From Phenylobacterium sp. (GTDB lineage: Bacteria; Pseudomonadota; Alphaproteobacteria; Caulobacterales; Caulobacteraceae): a stretch of 64,000 nucleotides of DNA. The first letter of the stretch is position 1. The number at the start of each line of letters is the position of its first letter. The notes below the pieces were generated by a model. That model saw only the letters and a program-made list of their open reading frames with translations, had not been told where the DNA came from and ran no database searches. The position numbers and the translations under genes were made by a program. Where the stretch lies: positions 45,067-109,066 of the forward strand of contig NZ_JAUYAW010000046.1 in assembly GCF_030693405.1 (NCBI RefSeq), given 5' to 3'. Shown piece after piece: positions 60,377 through 64,000 of the stretch.

Positions 60377-62473
60377 TCAGACGATGTTGGTCAGGACGTC
60401 GAACAGTTCCTTGGCCGCCTGGATCATGCGGGCCGAAGCGTTAAAGGCCTGCTGATAGGTGGTCATTCGAACCAGTTCCTCGTCCAGGTTGACGCCCTCG
60501 ACGGACTGGCGGCGGTTCACCGCCTCGGTCCGCACCGCCTGGGCGCTGGATCTGCGGGTGTCGGCGGCCGCCGATTCCCGGCCGATGGAGCCGCCGAACT
60601 CCGAGGCGTAGCGGGAGATGGTCATGTTCACCTCCCCCAGGGAGCCTGCGGCGCCGAACCGGGAGACCCTTTCCCCGGCGGTGGCCAGGGCGAGCGCCCC
60701 GCGCCCATCCCCGGGGGTAAGGACCGGCTGGCCAGGGGCGACGCTGAGATCAAGCTTGGCCAGGCCCACCTTCATCGGATCGGTGATGAAGGCCGCGGCG
60801 ACCTCAAGCCGATTGGCCCGGCCCGTCCGCTCCACCACGCCCAGGCCGAACAGGTTGCTGATCGACGGGCCGCCAACCCCGCGGGCGGTGTTGTCCTGTA
60901 CGATCGACGTCGTGGCGTAGAAGGGTTCAGAGCCCTTGAACGTCAGGGCGCCGTTGGAATCCAGCGTGTACTGGCCATAGAGGCCGACCCCGCTCGTATT
61001 GTGGTTCAGGGCCGCCACCAGGTCGTTCATGGTGGCGCCGGCGGGAACGGTGACGGCGACGTCGCGGATCGGCTTGCCGTCACCCTGGGCCAGACGGATG
61101 GTGATCTGGTCGCCGGGCGTGAACCCGTGGGCGCTCGTCCCGGTCAGGCCAGTGTCGTAGTTGGTGAAGCCACCGGACCGGACGATGTCATTCAGGCCAA
61201 AGAAGTGGGAGAAGCCGCGGCCCGCCTTCTTGGATGTCCCCTCGTCAATGGCCACCCCACCCGCCGCGGCGGTCAGGCTGAGCACGCCGTTGGTGAAGGT
61301 GGCCGACCCCGTCGCGCCCAGGGCGGTGTTCAGATCCGCCAGGAAGCTGGCCGGCGTGAAGGCCGCCGCAGGGCCGCCGTCCACGCTCATGGTGCTGGCC
61401 GTGAAATCGATATCCACCCGCCGGGTCAGCTGACCGGCGGCGTCCACGATCGCCACCGTCGTCGCGCCTGTGAAGCCACCGATGGCTGAGGGCAGGTCAA
61501 GCCCGGTGTTGCGGCCGGTGAGCGTCGTCTGGGCCGGGACGGTGGAGGCGGCGTTGTGCGCGGCGTTGATCGCATCAGCCGCGCGGCTGAGGAATTCCCC
61601 GAGCTGGTCGGAGACGCCGGGCAGCTTGTCGTCCCGAAGATCCAGAAGCCCGCGCAGGGCGCCGCCGGTGATGGTGATCGGCCTGCCCGTCGCAGCCCCG
61701 CCGGAGGTGTCTGCGGTGATGTAGCCCTTGGTGCTGTCGGTGCGGGAATAGGAGAGCTTGGCCGCCCCGTCGCCGGCCAGCATGACCCCTTCGGTGGAGC
61801 GGATGATCAAGCCGCCGGTGGGTCGGGCGCTGACCTGCACATTGATCAGAGTCGCCAGCTCGTCCACCAGCTGACTCTGGATGTTCTCCGACCCCGAGGC
61901 GTCGGCGTCCACCATCTGGGCGCGGCTGATGTCGGCGTTCAGCTTGTTGATCTGGTCGAGAAGGTCGTTGGCCCGGTCGATATTGGCGCTGATCTGGGTG
62001 TCGACCGTCCGTCCGAGCTCATTCAGCGAACTGTTGATCCGCGCCCCCTCGTTGAGGAAGTCCTCGATGGACGACAAGGACTGGCTGCGCAGCAGGCTTG
62101 AGGAGGGGTCGTTGGCGGTGGCGGCGAAGGCGGCCCAGATGTCGTCCAGGCGGCCGAAAAAGAACGCATCACCCGACGGGTCGCCGAACAGGCTCTGGGC
62201 GTTGTCCATATACTGGGCCACCGCATCCCATCGGCCGGACTCAGAGCCCGCCGACAGGGTGGCCAGCTGCAGGTACTGGTCAGTGACCCGTTTGACGCCG
62301 GAGATCTCGACGCCCATGCCCTGGCCGGCGACCACCAGCTGCTGCTGGTCGACGGTCTTGCGGACGTAGCCGGCGGTGTTGACGTTGGCGATGTTGTCGG
62401 AGACCGCCCGCAAGCCGACCTGCGAGGCCACCAGTCCGGAATTCGCTGTCTTAAGGACCGCTGTCAGCGACAT
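60377..62473 (-). CDS. flgK: Flagellar hook-associated protein 1
   Basis: First hook-filament junction protein. The 698-residue product starts SLTAVLKTANSGLVASQVGL and continues RAVSDNIANVNTAGYVRKTV, the flagellar rod/hook N-terminal motif. It ends with the matching C-terminal motif VNLDEELVRMTTYQQAFNAS. A long variable region lies between. It is transcribed with flgL from a sigma-54 type promoter predicted about 148 bases before the start. Confidence 0.93.
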   Translation of the reverse strand: MSLTAVLKTANSGLVASQVGLRAVSDNIANVNTAGYVRKTVDQQQLVVAGQGMGVEISGVKRVTDQYLQLATLSAGSESGRWDAVAQYMDNAQSLFGDPSGDAFFFGRLDDIWAAFAATANDPSSSLLRSQSLSSIEDFLNEGARINSSLNELGRTVDTQISANIDRANDLLDQINKLNADISRAQMVDADASGSENIQSQLVDELATLINVQVSARPTGGLIIRSTEGVMLAGDGAAKLSYSRTDSTKGYITADTSGGAATGRPITITGGALRGLLDLRDDKLPGVSDQLGEFLSRAADAINAAHNAASTVPAQTTLTGRNTGLDLPSAIGGFTGATTVAIVDAAGQLTRRVDIDFTASTMSVDGGPAAAFTPASFLADLNTALGATGSATFTNGVLSLTAAAGGVAIDEGTSKKAGRGFSHFFGLNDIVRSGGFTNYDTGLTGTSAHGFTPGDQITIRLAQGDGKPIRDVAVTVPAGATMNDLVAALNHNTSGVGLYGQYTLDSNGALTFKGSEPFYATTSIVQDNTARGVGGPSISNLFGLGVVERTGRANRLEVAAAFITDPMKVGLAKLDLSVAPGQPVLTPGDGRGALALATAGERVSRFGAAGSLGEVNMTISRYASEFGGSIGRESAAADTRRSSAQAVRTEAVNRRQSVEGVNLDEELVRMTTYQQAFNASARMIQAAKELFDVLTNIV

Positions 62474-62550
62474 GGCCTTGTCCTTCCACCCGGCAATCCT
62501 CGCTGCGGGGACCGGCGCATTCTGCCGGGCCTGAGATGAACGCGCACGCG

Positions 62551-62561
62551 AGGGTCCGGAA
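62551..62561 (+). repeat. 11-base direct repeat, copy 1
   Basis: AGGGTCCGGAA occurs here and again at 62593-62603, 42 bases apart (four helical turns). Both copies fall in the predicted leader of flgK, downstream of its sigma-54 start. They are candidates for enhancer-like binding sites of a FlbD-type activator. Confidence 0.5.
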
Positions 62562-62592
62562 AAACCCTAGCCTTTTCAATACCGACCCATTC

Positions 62593-62603
62593 AGGGTCCG
62601 GAA
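62593..62603 (+). repeat. 11-base direct repeat, copy 2
   Basis: Second copy of AGGGTCCGGAA, exactly 42 bases from the first. It lies a few bases inside the predicted flgK transcript start (about 62609). Confidence 0.5.
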
Positions 62604-62620
62604 TGGACATTCAAGGGGTC

Positions 62621-62636
62621 GCAAGTCTGGCGCCAG
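62621..62636 (-). promoter_or_regulatory. Sigma-54 type promoter of flgK-flgL
   Basis: On the minus strand CTGGCGCCAGACTTGC shows TGGC (-24) and TTGC (-12) with GG-N10-GC spacing, as required for RpoN. Transcription would start near 62609, leaving a leader of about 136 bases. Confidence 0.75.
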
Positions 62637-62764
62637 TTTGGGCGCGCCCCGGCGGTAACCTTTCCGAAAGGCGGCAGACTCGTCCGAGCCGCGGGGCGCT
62701 GACTGGGCAAGTTCAGCCTGCGCGACAATCCGCCGGATGCCGGCCCCGATAATAACATTATTCA

Positions 62765-62777
62765 TATCAACGGGTTA
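62765..62777 (+). promoter_or_regulatory. IHF-binding consensus
   Basis: TATCAA-CGGG-TTA matches the IHF consensus WATCAA-N4-TTR exactly. It lies 17 bases before the fliK -24 element and between the two divergent promoters, where DNA bending would bring an enhancer-bound activator to sigma-54 polymerase. Confidence 0.65.
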
Positions 62778-62792
62778 CGGGGCTACGCCAAA

Positions 62793-62809
62793 CTGGCGTG
62801 AAGGTTGCT
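62793..62809 (+). promoter_or_regulatory. Sigma-54 type promoter of the fliK operon
   Basis: CTGGCGTGAAGGTTGCT shows TGGC (-24) and TTGC (-12) with exact GG-N10-GC spacing. Transcription would start near 62820, about 80 bases before the fliK ATG. Confidence 0.8.
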
Positions 62810-62900
62810 GACGTCTCATCGAACCCATGGGCGCAGCAGGCGCCGACCTTACCGCCTCCAGCGTCCCCGTGGCGCGTCGTCCGGTCCCCTGCTGAGTCTC

Positions 62901-64000
62901 ATGTCGTTTTCACTGCTCCCGATCACCCCGCCCGTTCCAGCGCCCGCCGCCGGCGCCGCTGCGCCCATGGGGGGGGATACGGGAGGCTTCGAAGCCTTGA
63001 TGGCGGCGCTGTTTGGCCCCGCGCCCGACGCGCCTGCACCCGCCCTGCAAGGAAGCCAGCCCTCCCCCGCGGCTCAGATCATCACCCCCGTCTCGGACGA
63101 GGTCTCCGATCCCGAGGCCGAGGCCCAGACCGAAGACGGCCTGGCCGCCGAGGGTCAGCTGGCCGCTGTCGGTCTTATGATCCCTGCGCCGGTCCTGATG
63201 ACCACAGCCCAGGCTCAGGCCCCGACCACAGAGCCCCTTGCAACGGCGTCCGCCGAGGCGGCGCCGGCTACAGCCCCATCGGCCAGCGCCATCGTTGCGC
63301 CCGCGCCAGACGACGCCGTGGAGGCTCCCGTCGCGCCGCAGGCGCCGACCCTGGCCGGCGCAAGCGACGTCGAGGTCGAGGCCACAGACCACGCCGCCCG
63401 CCCAACCGCCGCCGCCCCGACCTCGGAGCCTGTCAGGACTCAGAACGCCCCCGCCCTGACCTCTCCATCCGGGCAGGACACGTCCCCGACCCTGCCGCCG
63501 TCCGAGAAATCAGCGGCCCCCGCACCACCGCCAGCTGCGGCGCCGGCTCCGGCCGCGCCCCCGGTCACGGCCCAGGCTCAGACCGCCGCCGCCCAGACGA
63601 GCGCTCAGCCCCTGATGACCGCCGCGGCCGCCGCCGGCGTGGTCAGCCTGCGAGCCGGCCAGTCTGGACCTGCCACAACGCCTGCCGTCGCCGGCGACAG
63701 CGTCGAGACGCCGGAGGCTGAGGCTGAAAAAGCTGTCGTGACCGGCGCCAAGAGCGCCGTGGCGACCCAGCCGCCCTCGCCCTTCGCCCTTACCGCTCAG
63801 CCGACCGTGGCGCCCAAGGGCGACGGCGCCCCGGTCGTGGTGGCGCCGAGCGCCTCCCAGGTCGCAGCGCCCCCCCTTGAGGATCTGGAGACCGCCGGCT
63901 CCGAAGGCCTTGAGGGCCCCGACGCCCTGGGCGGCCTGTCCACCACCCCGTCGGGGACAGCGACCGCCGAGGTCCGCGACGGCGCGCGACCTGCGGCCAC
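62901..64000 (+). CDS. fliK: Flagellar hook-length control protein FliK (3' end outside window)
   Basis: From ATG 62901 the frame is open to the last base of the window (more than 360 residues). The product is very rich in Ala, Pro, Thr and Gln, with low complexity (PPPAAAPAPAAPPVTAQAQT is typical). That is characteristic of the N-terminal domain of FliK, the molecular ruler secreted to measure hook length. The conserved C-terminal domain lies beyond the window, so the call rests on composition, the flagellar promoter and position opposite flgK-flgL. Confidence 0.72.
   Translation, partial: MSFSLLPITPPVPAPAAGAAAPMGGDTGGFEALMAALFGPAPDAPAPALQGSQPSPAAQIITPVSDEVSDPEAEAQTEDGLAAEGQLAAVGLMIPAPVLMTTAQAQAPTTEPLATASAEAAPATAPSASAIVAPAPDDAVEAPVAPQAPTLAGASDVEVEATDHAARPTAAAPTSEPVRTQNAPALTSPSGQDTSPTLPPSEKSAAPAPPPAAAPAPAAPPVTAQAQTAAAQTSAQPLMTAAAAAGVVSLRAGQSGPATTPAVAGDSVETPEAEAEKAVVTGAKSAVATQPPSPFALTAQPTVAPKGDGAPVVVAPSASQVAAPPLEDLETAGSEGLEGPDALGGLSTTPSGTATAEVRDGARPAA

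Larger units (their letters stand above)
62474..62900. promoter_or_regulatory. 427-base divergent flagellar control region
   Basis: The non-coding gap between flgK (minus) and fliK (plus) holds two opposed sigma-54 type promoters, an IHF consensus, an 11-base direct repeat spaced 42 bases apart, and an AT-rich AATAA-CA-TTATT element at 62751-62762. Apparent ORFs in this gap (62451-62765 minus, 62798 onward plus) look like chance. Confidence 0.8.

Noticed and set aside
62798..63721. 307-codon plus-strand frame overlapping fliK
   Set aside because: It begins inside the sigma-54 promoter and is an Arg/Pro-rich out-of-frame reading of fliK.
1..64000. Prophage, insertion sequence, CRISPR or defence island
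   Set aside because: No transposase, integrase, phage structural gene, repeat array or defence domain was seen, and codon use appears uniform.

Overview
The window is a high-GC, gene-dense stretch of chromosome from an alphaproteobacterium, most likely in the Caulobacterales (Phenylobacterium or Caulobacter type). Four things suggest this: protein content (ExoD, NADP-type isocitrate dehydrogenase, a UbiK/BMFP protein, the lgt - MidA-like - pgeF cluster), direct-repeat LexA boxes of the form GTTC-N7-GTTC, sigma-54 flagellar promoters, and the strong C/G third-position bias of every real frame. I see no insertion sequences, prophage genes, CRISPR arrays, rRNA or tRNA genes. The genus is an inference.

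Layout. 1-4.7 kb: a GNAT gene cut by the left edge, a coupled run (DUF1285, Nudix CoA pyrophosphatase, DUF6111, CCA-adding enzyme, amidotransferase) and two small exported proteins. 4.7-9.1 kb: hemF and trmL on the minus strand, divergent from the cytochrome bc1 operon petABC, which ends in a clear terminator. 9.1-16.6 kb: aspartyl protease, apt, two tandem dienelactone hydrolases, ychF, pth, rplY, a lipoprotein and prs. A terminator-like hairpin lies directly in front of the rplY ribosome binding site. 16.7-22.8 kb: pgeF, MidA-like methyltransferase and lgt in one operon, then ubiK, a YbjN protein, proC, exoD and a hemolysin-III family protein. 22.8-29.6 kb: peptide and amino-acid handling (M20 peptidase, AGCS symporter, DUF885 hydrolase), a CinA-type amidohydrolase and a serine hydrolase. 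29.7-35 kb: flavin oxidoreductase, methyltransferase, an Rrf2 regulator divergent from a thioredoxin-reductase-like flavoprotein, and a KefB-type antiporter.

35-38 kb is an iron-sulfur/redox run: BolA, a degenerate aldo/keto reductase, the monothiol glutaredoxin and a thioesterase. 38-48 kb holds a CYTH protein, TerC, rpsD, an orphan ParA ATPase, an SDR with a Tat-like leader, manganese catalase, methyltransferases and a class A beta-lactamase. 49-57.8 kb holds icd, DUF2254, DUF2939, an AEC transporter, a VOC protein with its own predicted LexA box, alaS and recA. The right end is flagellar: flgL-flgK on the minus strand and a partial fliK on the plus strand. These diverge from a 427-base control region with two opposed sigma-54 promoters and an IHF consensus between them.

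Most genes are housekeeping. I did not find a clear new multi-gene system. The observations most worth testing are the rplY leader attenuator candidate, the SOS-box VOC gene, the divergent sigma-54/IHF region with a 42-base-spaced direct repeat, the active-site-less aldo/keto reductase inside the BolA-glutaredoxin run, the Rrf2/flavoprotein switch, and the SDR that appears to be Tat-exported.
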